Positions 26,577-35,744 of a stretch of DNA of 64,000 nucleotides are shown piece by piece. The DNA is from Pedobacter sp. KBW06 (GTDB lineage: Bacteria; Bacteroidota; Bacteroidia; Sphingobacteriales; Sphingobacteriaceae): positions 878,972 through 942,971 of the forward strand of contig NZ_QAJL01000003.1 in NCBI RefSeq assembly GCF_003852525.1, given 5' to 3'. How positions within the stretch are numbered: position 1 is the stretch's first letter; each line of letters opens with the position of its first letter. Below the pieces are notes generated by a model. The model searched no databases, had not been told where the DNA came from, and saw nothing but the letters and a program-made list of their open reading frames with translations. Both the position numbers and the translations under genes were made by a program.

Positions 26577-27886
26577 ACTGTTTTCACATCTCCTTCACTG
26601 TAATCCCTGATATCGGCAATGTATCCGTTCAGGATCAGGAAGTCGAACAGTGGCTTTGCATCCGGTGTTACCGGCATGTTGGCACTGGTAATGACCGTAT
26701 TGGTCTTTTTATCTAAAAACGGATAAGCGAATAAACGCACGTTCTTGCTGAACATATCACTCACATAGCTCAAAAGCTGACTGGAATAATTCTCTCCGAA
26801 ATTACTGGAATTGAACACAAATTTAAGGTTGTTGATGTTCGTAGAAATCCCTACACTTTTCGGTTTGCATCGGTCTAAATATTTAGCCAGTTTATTGTGC
26901 CTTGTAAAGTTAGACACCATCACGAGGTTGCCCGTTTTGCACATGTCTTCTGCTCTTTTGGCCACTGCTTCCAGGTCAAAGCTTTCCGGCTCTTCATCTC
27001 CTGCACTCAGTACATTGGACATCAGAACTTCAATCAATACACTTAAATTTTCTTTGCTCACACTCTCAGAGCGCACAAACTGATCCACCGCCTTATTTAA
27101 CATGCTAAAGTTAGGATTCGATTTCTGTGCGTATTTGGTCCGCAGGATCATGATGTCCTTTTTGTACAAAAGGTCTTTCGGCAAACAAGGGTTCCCAAGG
27201 GAATCAAATATGGCCGCATCCGAAAAATCCTTCACAATCAGGTAAAGGTTCAAAAGGATGTTATTGATGTTCTTAAATGCAGGTCCGTTTACAGAGATTA
27301 AATCGATCTCCACAGAACCAACAGTCAGGTTATCTGCCAGAGACTCGATCATTGTTTTCGGGTCCTGGTTATAGTAGAAAGCAGCATAAACAAGGTTTAC
27401 GCCTATAATTCCCAATACATTCTGCTGCAAGGCAGCATCGGTATCAAGTAACCTCACATGGAAAAAAATCTCATTGGGCTCCCCTCCCGGCTCTGCCTGG
27501 AAACGGATTCCGATCCAGCCATGCGGATCATTGGATTTGTTATAATTTAAAGTTGTTACCGTATCTGCAAAGGCAAAGAAAGTACGGTCATCGTATTTCT
27601 CCCCGTTTAACCTTTCGTTTAACAAGGCAAACTCATGGCCCAGCATTTTCAATAACCTGGATTGACTCACATATCTCCCTGATTCTTCGACACCATAGAT
27701 CGCATCACTAAAGGTCATATCATAAGCAGACATGGTCTTTGCAACCGTTCCTGAAGCAGCCCCTGCGGTAAAAAAGTTACGGGCCACTTCCTGTCCTGCA
27801 CCAATCTCTGCAAAGGTTCCGTAGATCTTAGGGTTTAAGTTAATCTTCAAAGCTTTACGCTTGGTATCCAGAATTTCTCTTTCCAT
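26573..27886 (-). CDS. Conserved protein of unknown function
   Basis: The 437-residue protein from ATG 27886 (MEREILDTKRKALKIN) has no signal peptide or membrane segment. It carries a striking block FAEIGAGQEVARNFF (about 24-38) and AKTMSAYDMTFSDAIYG. From memory, similar proteins occur widely in Bacteroidota and in some cyanobacteria and are often given doubtful labels such as TonB receptor or nicotinate adenylyltransferase, which the sequence does not support. A -7 box lies 6 bases before the ATG, so the mRNA may be leaderless. Confidence 0.7.
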   Translation of the reverse strand: MEREILDTKRKALKINLNPKIYGTFAEIGAGQEVARNFFTAGAASGTVAKTMSAYDMTFSDAIYGVEESGRYVSQSRLLKMLGHEFALLNERLNGEKYDDRTFFAFADTVTTLNYNKSNDPHGWIGIRFQAEPGGEPNEIFFHVRLLDTDAALQQNVLGIIGVNLVYAAFYYNQDPKTMIESLADNLTVGSVEIDLISVNGPAFKNINNILLNLYLIVKDFSDAAIFDSLGNPCLPKDLLYKKDIMILRTKYAQKSNPNFSMLNKAVDQFVRSESVSKENLSVLIEVLMSNVLSAGDEEPESFDLEAVAKRAEDMCKTGNLVMVSNFTRHNKLAKYLDRCKPKSVGISTNINNLKFVFNSSNFGENYSSQLLSYVSDMFSKNVRLFAYPFLDKKTNTVITSANMPVTPDAKPLFDFLILNGYIADIRDYSEGDVKTV

Positions 27887-27891
27887 TTTGC

Positions 27892-27899
27892 AAAAATAA
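27892..27899 (-). promoter_or_regulatory. -7 box next to the start of the 26573-27886 gene
   Basis: Read on the minus strand the box is TATTTTTG, matching TAnnTTTG, and it ends only 5 bases before the ATG. Transcription would start at or inside the start codon. Confidence 0.4.
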
Positions 27900-27982
27900 C
27901 ACAATAACGCGGATTTCAGGCCATAAAATTGCCTATCTTGATCTCAATTTTTTTAAGATCAAAACACTACCTTGGTTGTCAG

Positions 27983-29701
27983 ATGCTAAACGTTAAAAAC
28001 CTCGACATACAATTCCTGAATAAAGAAGACAAATCCTGGCTAAAAGCTGTGAATGACATCAGTTTCCGGCTGGAAAAAGGAAAAGTACTCGGAATTGTCG
28101 GGGAGTCCGGATCAGGGAAATCGGTGACTTCATTTTCTATCATGAGGCTCCATGATCCGGAAAGCACAAAAATTACCGGCGACATTGAGTTCGATAAAAT
28201 TGACCTGCTTGCTTTATCTCCTGCAGAGATCAGAAAATACAGAGGCAATAAGATTGCGATGATTTTTCAGGAACCGATGACCTCGCTGAACCCGGTATTT
28301 ACCTGTGGCTATCAGGTTCAGGAAGCGATCATCCTGCATCAGCATACCAGCAAAAGCGAAGCACGGGAAAAGGCCATAGAATTGTTTAAAGAAGTGCAGC
28401 TCCCCCGTCCTGAGCAGATCTTTGAAAGCTATCCGCATCAGCTTTCCGGCGGACAGAAGCAAAGGGTAATGATTGCCATGGCACTGAGCTGTAATCCGGA
28501 ACTGTTAATCGCCGATGAACCGACTACAGCATTGGATGTGACCGTTCAGAAAACGATCCTGGAGCTGTTACTGAGGATAAAAGAAGAACGTCAGATGGCC
28601 ATGATCTTTATCTCGCATGATCTGGCCGTTATCCGCGAGATTGCGGATGAGGTGGCGGTGATGTACAAAGGAAATATTGTAGAACAGGGGCCGGCAAAAC
28701 ACCTGTTTGAATCGCCGGAACATCCCTATACCAAAGGACTGCTGGCCTGCAGACCTGATCCCAAACATTTGTTAAAGAAACTGCCTGTTGTTGCAGATTT
28801 TCTAAACGAAAATAAGGATATGGCGGTTGCTCATTTATTGAAAAGCAATACCTATACTGCTTTGGAAATTGCAGAAAGAAGAAAAACACTGTATGCGCAG
28901 GCTCCTATCCTTCAGGTAAAAAACCTATGCACCTGGTATCCGGTAAAAAAGGGCCTATTCGGCAAAACGACAGACTTTGTAAAGGCAGTAGATGACATCT
29001 CCTTTGATATTTTTCCAGGAGAGACACTAGGACTGGTCGGTGAATCCGGTTGCGGTAAAACCACCTTGGGCAGAAGTATTCTGAGATTGGTGGAACCTAC
29101 TTCAGGAGCCTTATTGTTCGAAGGTACAGACATCCTTTCCCTGAATAAACCTTCGTTAAGAAAAATGAGAAGAGAGGTACAGATTATCTTTCAGGACCCT
29201 TATTCTTCTTTAAATCCCCGGTTAACGGTAGGCAATGCACTGATGGAACCTCTACAGGTTCATGGGGTATTTGACAATGACAAACAGCGAAAAGCACATG
29301 TACTGGAATTGCTGGAACGGGTAGACCTGAAAGCGGAATACTTTAACAGATATCCACATGAGTTTTCAGGAGGGCAACGTCAGCGGATTGTGATCGCAAG
29401 GGCATTGGCACTCCAGCCGAAATTCATTATCTGCGATGAATCGGTCTCTGCGCTGGATGTATCGGTACAGGCCCAGGTATTGAACCTGCTGCGTCAGTTG
29501 CAGCAGGATTTCGGATTGACCTATATTTTCATTTCACATGACTTGTCGGTGGTCAAACACATTTCAGACCGAATGATCGTCATGAATAAAGGAAAAGTAG
29601 AAGAAGCGGGTTTTCCGGAAGACATCTACAATCATCCGCAGGCAGAATACACTAAAAGATTGATTGCAGCCATTCCGGGGCGGAATTCTGACAAGGTTTA
29701 A
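27983..29701 (+). CDS. Double-ATPase ABC transporter subunit, oligopeptide/dipeptide type
   Basis: The 572-residue protein has two fused ATPase domains, as in GsiA/YejF. Domain 1 has Walker A GESGSGKS, signature SGGQKQR and Walker B LLIADEP. Domain 2 (from about residue 305) has GESGCGKT, SGGQRQR and FIICDES, and both carry the DppD/OppD linker (HPYTKGLL in the first; HPQAEYTKRL in the second). It energises peptide uptake. No permease or binding protein is next to it. I use the ATG at 27983 (MLNVKNLDIQF); the frame opens earlier at 27929. Confidence 0.9.
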   Translation: MLNVKNLDIQFLNKEDKSWLKAVNDISFRLEKGKVLGIVGESGSGKSVTSFSIMRLHDPESTKITGDIEFDKIDLLALSPAEIRKYRGNKIAMIFQEPMTSLNPVFTCGYQVQEAIILHQHTSKSEAREKAIELFKEVQLPRPEQIFESYPHQLSGGQKQRVMIAMALSCNPELLIADEPTTALDVTVQKTILELLLRIKEERQMAMIFISHDLAVIREIADEVAVMYKGNIVEQGPAKHLFESPEHPYTKGLLACRPDPKHLLKKLPVVADFLNENKDMAVAHLLKSNTYTALEIAERRKTLYAQAPILQVKNLCTWYPVKKGLFGKTTDFVKAVDDISFDIFPGETLGLVGESGCGKTTLGRSILRLVEPTSGALLFEGTDILSLNKPSLRKMRREVQIIFQDPYSSLNPRLTVGNALMEPLQVHGVFDNDKQRKAHVLELLERVDLKAEYFNRYPHEFSGGQRQRIVIARALALQPKFIICDESVSALDVSVQAQVLNLLRQLQQDFGLTYIFISHDLSVVKHISDRMIVMNKGKVEEAGFPEDIYNHPQAEYTKRLIAAIPGRNSDKV

Positions 29702-29725
29702 CTTCAACTCCGGTGTTCATTAATA

Positions 29726-30613
29726 TTAATGGATTTCCATTTCATCCTGCCCCGCAGCAAGGCGCAATAAAGCGGTATTGAGCAAACGTCTGACTACCCT
29801 TTCTTTTACTTTATCGTAATGTTTTAACAGTACCATTACTTTAAAAATGGCCGCATCCTTATTGATGGCAATGGTCTTTACCGACAATCCACCTTCCATC
29901 ACGTTTTCTGTATTATTGGCAATCGCATTATTCAGATATTCTTCCAGAAAAGCGGGTGTATATCCATTTTTCAAAGGCATATCAAATTCAATGCTGAGCT
30001 TCTTTGTATTTTGTTTAGACTGGTTGATGATGACAGAGCTGAAGGCAACAGAATTCGGAATGATCACCATATCGCTGTCTTCATTCTGAAGGATCATATT
30101 GATCAGGGTAATGTCCAGGATCTTACCTTCATGCTCTCCCAAACGAATATGATCGCCCAGGGAAAGGCGATCGGAAAACATGATGATCAGACCATTGATC
30201 ATATTGGCAATATAATCTTTAAACGTTACCGCCAATGCCGCAGCAACAATGGAAACACTAAAAATCAGATCTTTCGGATCGACATCAAAAAAAGAGGTAA
30301 ATGCGATTGCAAAAACGATGGTATTCAGGATAGAAACGACTCTGTTGATTCCAAGAATAAAGTTATCCTTGATGTTCTTTTTTAGCTTGTGTTTTTTAAT
30401 GTACCAGTAAATAACAATCAGCCGGAGTACAGAGATGATCAGACTTGGTCCTAAAAAGAGAATGGAAGTATCTGCAATTTTATCCAGCGTAGGAAATTCT
30501 GTATAAATCTCAGGATTAGTGGCGTAAAAATAGATCAACACTAAGCAAATGAATGCTTTGCCCAGGATCATTAGCAGTTCCTTCCCTGTTTGTCTTTCTT
30601 TGTCTTCTATCAT
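29726..30613 (-). CDS. Small mechanosensitive ion channel, MscS family
   Basis: The 295-residue protein has three or four hydrophobic segments in the first 140 residues, then the MscS beta domain: VTFKDYIANMINGLIIMFSD (pore-helix end), LGDHIRLGEHEGKILDITL and VIIPNSVAFSSVIINQS. It releases solutes on hypo-osmotic shock. A -7 box TACCTTTG (minus strand, 30662-30669) lies about 50 bases upstream. Confidence 0.9.
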   Translation of the reverse strand: MIEDKERQTGKELLMILGKAFICLVLIYFYATNPEIYTEFPTLDKIADTSILFLGPSLIISVLRLIVIYWYIKKHKLKKNIKDNFILGINRVVSILNTIVFAIAFTSFFDVDPKDLIFSVSIVAAALAVTFKDYIANMINGLIIMFSDRLSLGDHIRLGEHEGKILDITLINMILQNEDSDMVIIPNSVAFSSVIINQSKQNTKKLSIEFDMPLKNGYTPAFLEEYLNNAIANNTENVMEGGLSVKTIAINKDAAIFKVMVLLKHYDKVKERVVRRLLNTALLRLAAGQDEMEIH

Positions 30614-30661
30614 TTTAAACTGGAGTTTTTATTAAAAAAGCCTCATTTCCTCCGGTAAAAG

Positions 30662-30669
30662 CAAAGGTA
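30662..30669 (-). promoter_or_regulatory. Putative -7 box of the mscS gene
   Basis: On the minus strand TACCTTTG matches TAnnTTTG perfectly and is 49 bases before the start codon. The -33 element is not evident. Confidence 0.45.
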
Positions 30670-30725
30670 CAAAATTCATGGTGTGATTTTATTCAGACAG
30701 AAAAACGTTCCGGGGGTATAAACGA

Positions 30726-31478
30726 TCAAAAAGCGTAATGACGTCCTCCACCATCCACAACAGCCACCGTACCGGTGATGTATTTCGCCCTCGGAGACAC
30801 CAGAAAAGTGGCGAGATTGGCGACATCCTGAGCTTCGCCGAAGTCCCCGAGAGGGATTTCCTGTTCCGCATAGGCTTTACGTTGTTCATCACTAAAGAAA
30901 CGACGGATATTCTCGGTATCGATCAGACCTGGCTGTAAGCAATTGACCCGGATGCCATACTTCCCCAACGCTCCGGATAATTGCTTGGACCATACTGTTA
31001 TCGCAGCCTTAGCAACAGCGGAAGCATTGATCGTCCTTAATTCATAGGTACTCGTGATGTTCAGGATGACACCCTGCCCACGCTCCATAAACTGGGGCAA
31101 AAGTTGTTGAGTGAGTTGCCGGTGGCGATCAAAATCCAGGGTCATCGAAGCTGCCCATTCTTCTTCCGCTCCGATCACATCTAAAGGACGACTGCGACCT
31201 GCGTTGTTGACCAGAATATCAACATGTCCGAGGCTGGACAATGCAGCGGCGGCGATCTTTTCAGGGGCATCAGCGGCAACGAAATCCTGGATAAAAGTAA
31301 CTGGCTCTGTGCCACCAGCTTCTCTGATTTCGGCTTTCATACTGTTCAACAAATCTTCGTTTCTTGCGGTGGCAAAAACTTTTACTCCCTCCATAGCCAA
31401 TTCTTTCGTGATTGCCCGTCCAAATCCCTGACTTGCGCCAGTCACAACTGCTGTTTTATCGTTTAAATAAAGATCCAT
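30726..31478 (-). CDS. SDR family oxidoreductase with atypical active site
   Basis: The 250-residue Rossmann enzyme has TGASQGFGRAI for cofactor binding and DILVNNAGRSRP. The usual YxxxK catalytic pair is SxxxK here: S153 and K157 in NASAVAKAAI, with the only nearby Tyr at Y145 (NITSTYELR). This arrangement recalls 2,4-dienoyl-CoA reductases, where Ser takes the Tyr position and an upstream Tyr acts. PGLIDTENIRRF and VDGGG are normal. It is divergent from an HxlR regulator gene. Confidence 0.82.
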   Translation of the reverse strand: MDLYLNDKTAVVTGASQGFGRAITKELAMEGVKVFATARNEDLLNSMKAEIREAGGTEPVTFIQDFVAADAPEKIAAAALSSLGHVDILVNNAGRSRPLDVIGAEEEWAASMTLDFDRHRQLTQQLLPQFMERGQGVILNITSTYELRTINASAVAKAAITVWSKQLSGALGKYGIRVNCLQPGLIDTENIRRFFSDEQRKAYAEQEIPLGDFGEAQDVANLATFLVSPRAKYITGTVAVVDGGGRHYAF

Positions 31479-31545
31479 AATTTTATGATTAAGGTGACCG
31501 CCTCCAGGACGATCCGGTTAAAAAAAATGTTTTTCAGAAATTCCT

Positions 31546-31576
31546 TTGTAAAAGTAGTCCGAAGCATCTAATTTTA
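31546..31576 (+). promoter_or_regulatory. Putative promoter of the HxlR gene
   Basis: TTG at 31546-31548 (within TTTG), 20-base spacer, TAATTTTA at 31569-31576, one mismatch from TAnnTTTG. Confidence 0.45.
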
Positions 31577-31620
31577 CCTGTGCTACAGCCAATTGTGCGG
31601 TACGAACAAACTTGTAAGTA

Positions 31621-31998
31621 ATGGCAGCCCGAAAGAAAAACTCGACCTATACCCGTAATGAAGAACACATCATTGAATGTGACCTTACCTATGCTGTCAA
31701 CAAAATCAACGGCAGATGGAAAATATTGATCATCAGCAAACTGGAATCCGGAAAGATGAGGTTCGGGGAGCTAAAGAAAGAGTTTCCCTATATGACGGAG
31801 CGCATGCTCACCTTACAGCTCCGGGCAATGGAACAGGATGGGCTTGTTAAACGCACAGTTTATGCAGAAATTCCTCCAAGGGTGGAATATGAACTCACAG
31901 AGATGGCATTGGCATTCGGGCCAATTTTCAAACAATTGAGTGAATGGGGAGGCAAGTACCGCCTTCCGGTTAAAGCAACGGTAGAAGGGGAAGGATAA
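31621..31998 (+). CDS. HxlR family transcriptional regulator
   Basis: The 125-residue winged-helix protein contains CDLTYAVNKINGRWKILIISKL, then FGELKKEFPYMTERMLTLQL (recognition helix) and RVEYELTEMA (wing). C20 sits at the position used for redox or electrophile sensing in YodB/HypR-type members. It probably controls the divergent SDR gene. A weak dyad TACnA...TnGTA lies just before its start (about 31598-31613). Confidence 0.88.
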   Translation: MAARKKNSTYTRNEEHIIECDLTYAVNKINGRWKILIISKLESGKMRFGELKKEFPYMTERMLTLQLRAMEQDGLVKRTVYAEIPPRVEYELTEMALAFGPIFKQLSEWGGKYRLPVKATVEGEG

Positions 31999-32023
31999 TG
32001 GTCTTTAATTAAAGCTTTTTACG

Positions 32024-32404
32024 ATGAAACTAAATTTCGAAACCCTTATTATTTTTGTTCAGAATGTTGATCAGCTTAAACCATTTTACGTTGACATTTT
32101 AAAACTCGGCATTGTTGAAGAAATTAAATCGGAATGGTTGCTGCTGGAGGCAGGTCATTGCAAAATCGGATTGCACAAAATCGGCGATCAATATCTGGAG
32201 GCCGGTGCAGCAGCATTTAAATTTGACAACAACACTAAAGTTGTCTTTGAGGTTGAAGAAGACATTCATCAAATCCGGGAATACCTGCTCCGTGAAAAGG
32301 TGTTGATGAAAGAAATAAAAACCTTTGACAATTACGACTATTTACTTTGCGATGGAGAAGACCCGGAAGGGAATGTCTTTCAAATCAAACAAAGGAAGAA
32401 ATAG
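32024..32404 (+). CDS. VOC family (glyoxalase/bleomycin resistance-like) protein
   Basis: The 126-residue protein forms a single VOC module: TLIIFVQNVDQLKPFYVDIL at the start and DPEGNVFQIKQR at the end. One metal ligand position is a Gln/Glu-type change relative to glyoxalase I, so catalytic activity is uncertain. It lies 25 bases after the HxlR gene and may be cotranscribed with it. Confidence 0.78.
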   Translation: MKLNFETLIIFVQNVDQLKPFYVDILKLGIVEEIKSEWLLLEAGHCKIGLHKIGDQYLEAGAAAFKFDNNTKVVFEVEEDIHQIREYLLREKVLMKEIKTFDNYDYLLCDGEDPEGNVFQIKQRKK

Positions 32405-32538
32405 CCGGCCTCCCCTCCCCTTATTTCCTGAATTCCGTACGCTACTGTCATTTCAAATCCCTCTTAAACACATTTAACTAGGGTTTCGGTCAGTTTTTCA
32501 GTTCAAATTGCTACCTTCGAAAGATTCATATCTATACT

Positions 32539-34668
32539 ATGGCAAAAAATAAATCATCTCACTTAGAACTCGTTTTAATACAATTAATCAGCGATGTTCT
32601 GGAGAAAAGCAATAAAGAGGCTTTAAATTACAAACAAGTCTCGGCAAAATTAAACATTACAGATACCGCTTCGAAAGAAACGATCCTTGACATACTAAAA
32701 CAACAAACCCGTAAAGGGGTATTTGCAGAACCTGAAAGAGGAAAGTTCCGCTTAAAGGACCTAAAGGTTTACCTTACAGGTAAAGTAGACATGACGGCTG
32801 ATGGTTCAGCGTTCATCATTCCCGACGATGAGTTCGAGAAAGACGTTTTTGTCTCTTCCAGAAAGCTCCACAATGCCTTACATGGTGACAAGGTAAAAGT
32901 TTACATCTACGCTAAGAAAAGCGGACGTAAAAATGAAGGTGAAGTGGTGGAAATCATCGAACGCGCGAAAACCGACTTCATCGGGGTCATTAAAATTTCC
33001 GACCGTTTCGCTTTTGTCAACATCGACGACCGCAAAATGATGCAGGACATCTTTGTTCCTTTGAGTGACCTTAACGGCGCTAAAAACGGACAAAAAGTAC
33101 AGGTCAGCATTACGGACTGGCCGGATGGAGCTAAAAACCCAATTGGTAAAATCATTGCGATCCTTGGTGAGCAGGGCGAGAACAATACAGAAATGAACGC
33201 CATCCTTGCGCAATACGGCTTCCCCCTAAGCTTCCCTCCGGAAGTGGAAAAAGAAGCCAATGCGATTCCTGAACAGGTTACTGAAGCAGAGATCAAAGGC
33301 CGTAAGGACTTCAGGGATACGGTAACATTTACCATTGACCCTGCGGATGCAAAAGATTTCGATGATGCGATTTCCTTCAAAAAACTGGAAAACGGAAATT
33401 ATGAAATCGGCGTACACATTGCCGATGTTTCTCACTACGTGATCCCTAACTCTCCGCTGGACAAAGAAGCTTACGGAAGGGCGACTTCCGTATATCTCGT
33501 AGACAGGGTGATTCCCATGCTTCCTGAACGTCTGAGTAACGGCGTATGTTCATTGCGTCCTCATGAGGATAAATTGTGTTTCGCTGCAGTCTTTGAACTG
33601 GATGATAAAGCAAACATCATTACCGAATGGTTCGGAAGAACGGTGATCCATTCCAACAGACGGTTCAGCTATGAGGAAGCTCAGGAAGTGATTGAAACCA
33701 AAACCGGCGACCACGCCGAAGAAATCCTGAAATTAAACGAACTGGCCTATATTTTAAGGGACAGAAAGTTTAAAAACGGAGCGATCAGCTTTGAGAGCAC
33801 GGAAGTGAAGTTCAAACTGGACGAAAGCGGAAAGCCGATTGGTGTCTTCGTTAAGGAGCGTAAAGATGCCCATAAACTGATTGAAGATTACATGTTGCTG
33901 GCCAATAAAAAGGTAGCAGAATTCATCGCCAAGAAAGGAAAAGGAAAACAGAAATACACCTTTATTTACCGTTCCCACGATTCGCCAAACCTGGAAAACC
34001 TGGGTAATTTCGCGCTCTTTGCCGCACGTTTCGGTTATAAGATCAATATGAAATCCGATAAGGACATTGCGAAATCACTGAACTACCTGATGGAAGATGT
34101 GGAAGGCAAAAAGGAACAGAATGTACTGACCCAGCTTGCCATCCGTTCCATGGCCAAAGCCGTGTATACGACGAAAAAAACCAGCCATTACGGATTGGCA
34201 TTTGACCATTATACCCACTTTACCTCTCCAATCAGACGTTACCCTGATGTGATGGTACACCGCCTGCTTGCGGCTTACCTGAACAATGAAAAATCGGCCA
34301 ATGCCGAAGAATATGAGGTAGCTGCATCCCACTCCTCTTCTATGGAAAAACGTGCTGCAGATGCAGAACGCGCTTCCATCAAATACAAACAGGCAGAATA
34401 CCTGGAAGAAAACATCGGCAATACCTTCCTGGGGATTATCTCGGGAGTTACCGAATGGGGAATGTATGTGGAGCTGGTAGAAAACAAGTGTGAGGGCATG
34501 ATTCGCCTGAGAGACTTATCAGACGATTTCTATGTACTTGACGAAAAAAATTACTGCATCATCGGACAGCGTAAAAAGAAAACTTACCAGCTGGGTGATG
34601 AAGTACAGGTAAAAGTCAAAAAAGTAGACCTTTCAAAAAGACAGATAGATTTTTCTTTAATACAATAA
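32539..34668 (+). CDS. rnr: Ribonuclease R
   Basis: The 709-residue 3'-5' exoribonuclease has a winged N-terminus, cold-shock domains, then the RNB catalytic domain with DPADAKDFDDAISF (the Mg-binding Asp cluster) and HIADVSHYV. YRSHDSPN, YTHFTSPIRRYPDV and a C-terminal S1 domain (GIISGVTEWGMYVEL) follow. It degrades structured RNA and helps rRNA quality control. All key residues are present. Confidence 0.95.
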   Translation: MAKNKSSHLELVLIQLISDVLEKSNKEALNYKQVSAKLNITDTASKETILDILKQQTRKGVFAEPERGKFRLKDLKVYLTGKVDMTADGSAFIIPDDEFEKDVFVSSRKLHNALHGDKVKVYIYAKKSGRKNEGEVVEIIERAKTDFIGVIKISDRFAFVNIDDRKMMQDIFVPLSDLNGAKNGQKVQVSITDWPDGAKNPIGKIIAILGEQGENNTEMNAILAQYGFPLSFPPEVEKEANAIPEQVTEAEIKGRKDFRDTVTFTIDPADAKDFDDAISFKKLENGNYEIGVHIADVSHYVIPNSPLDKEAYGRATSVYLVDRVIPMLPERLSNGVCSLRPHEDKLCFAAVFELDDKANIITEWFGRTVIHSNRRFSYEEAQEVIETKTGDHAEEILKLNELAYILRDRKFKNGAISFESTEVKFKLDESGKPIGVFVKERKDAHKLIEDYMLLANKKVAEFIAKKGKGKQKYTFIYRSHDSPNLENLGNFALFAARFGYKINMKSDKDIAKSLNYLMEDVEGKKEQNVLTQLAIRSMAKAVYTTKKTSHYGLAFDHYTHFTSPIRRYPDVMVHRLLAAYLNNEKSANAEEYEVAASHSSSMEKRAADAERASIKYKQAEYLEENIGNTFLGIISGVTEWGMYVELVENKCEGMIRLRDLSDDFYVLDEKNYCIIGQRKKKTYQLGDEVQVKVKKVDLSKRQIDFSLIQ

Positions 34669-34705
34669 TATAAAACAGATACTTCGGTAAACTCCATTGC
34701 AAAAA

Positions 34706-35674
34706 ATGTATACTCCTGCCCAACTACAAGAAATCATAGAAAACGCAATTCAGAACGTTCAATATCCTTCACATCCTGAGCGGCTTTATCAGCCCATCAG
34801 TTATATCATGAGCCTGGGGGGCAAAAGAATAAGACCAGCATTGGTGCTGATGGCTGCTGATTTATTCGGGGCTGACCTTGATAAGGCCATTCCTGCAGCT
34901 TTGGCCATAGAAACCTTTCACAACTTCACGTTGATCCATGACGACATTATGGACAATGCTCCTTTGCGCAGGGGTAAACCAAGTGTACATGAAAAGTGGG
35001 GGGTAAACAATGCCATCCTGAGCGGTGATGTCATGATGGTAGAGTCCAATAAACACCTGTCGATGCTGGACACTGCAGTCCTGAAAGATGCCCTCAACAC
35101 CTTCAACGCTACTGCACAGGGCGTATGCGAAGGTCAGCAGCTCGATATGGAGTTTGAAGAACGGGATTTCGTGAGCATTGAGGAATACATCAATATGATC
35201 CGCCTGAAAACAGCAGTATTGCTCGGTGGCGCTATGAAACTAGGTGCACAGGTGGCAGGTGCAACGGCAGAAGAAGCGGAACAGTTGTATCAGTTCGGAG
35301 AAAATATCGGAATTGCTTTCCAGCTTCAGGACGATATCCTGGATGTTTACGGTGATCCGGAAAAATTCGGAAAACAGGTTGGCGGAGACATCATTGCCAA
35401 TAAAAAGACCTTACTCCTGCTCAAACTAAAAGAACTTGCCGGGGATTCAGACCTGCTGGAACTGGAGAAACAAAGTGTAAGTCAGGATTTTGAGGATAAG
35501 ATCAGCAATACCACCCTATTGTATAACAAATACAACATCAGGGAACTGGCCACCACAGAAATGAGAAATTATTCTGAAAAAGCCTTCAATGCGCTGAGCG
35601 CTTTAGCGGTCCCTGAAGAACGCAAAAGGGAATTGATACTCCTATCTAACCAATTGATGAACAGAGAGCACTAG
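34706..35674 (+). CDS. Polyprenyl diphosphate synthase (trans-isoprenyl)
   Basis: The 322-residue protein from ATG 34706 (MYTPAQLQEI). The first aspartate-rich motif is LIHDDIMDNAPLRRG and the second is FQLQDDILDVYGD; GGKRIRPALVL is the substrate-binding start. These chain-elongating enzymes make octaprenyl-type or farnesyl/geranylgeranyl diphosphates, for example menaquinone side chains. Chain length cannot be fixed here. The gene is 28 bases after rnr, probably cotranscribed. Confidence 0.93.
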   Translation: MYTPAQLQEIIENAIQNVQYPSHPERLYQPISYIMSLGGKRIRPALVLMAADLFGADLDKAIPAALAIETFHNFTLIHDDIMDNAPLRRGKPSVHEKWGVNNAILSGDVMMVESNKHLSMLDTAVLKDALNTFNATAQGVCEGQQLDMEFEERDFVSIEEYINMIRLKTAVLLGGAMKLGAQVAGATAEEAEQLYQFGENIGIAFQLQDDILDVYGDPEKFGKQVGGDIIANKKTLLLLKLKELAGDSDLLELEKQSVSQDFEDKISNTTLLYNKYNIRELATTEMRNYSEKAFNALSALAVPEERKRELILLSNQLMNREH

Positions 35675-35704
35675 TCGCTTTAAAATCAGTCTGAAACAAT
35701 ATTG

Positions 35705-35744
35705 AGCAGCTATAAGGAGATCCGTTAATCTTCTAATAGCTGCT
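35705..35744 (+). terminator. Possible terminator between the prenyl synthase and the PAS-receiver gene
   Basis: AGCAGCTAT (35705-35713) pairs with ATAGCTGCT (35736-35744) over 9 bp with a 22-base loop, followed by TTAC. The right arm lies inside the last codons of the convergent PAS-receiver gene. Confidence 0.35.
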
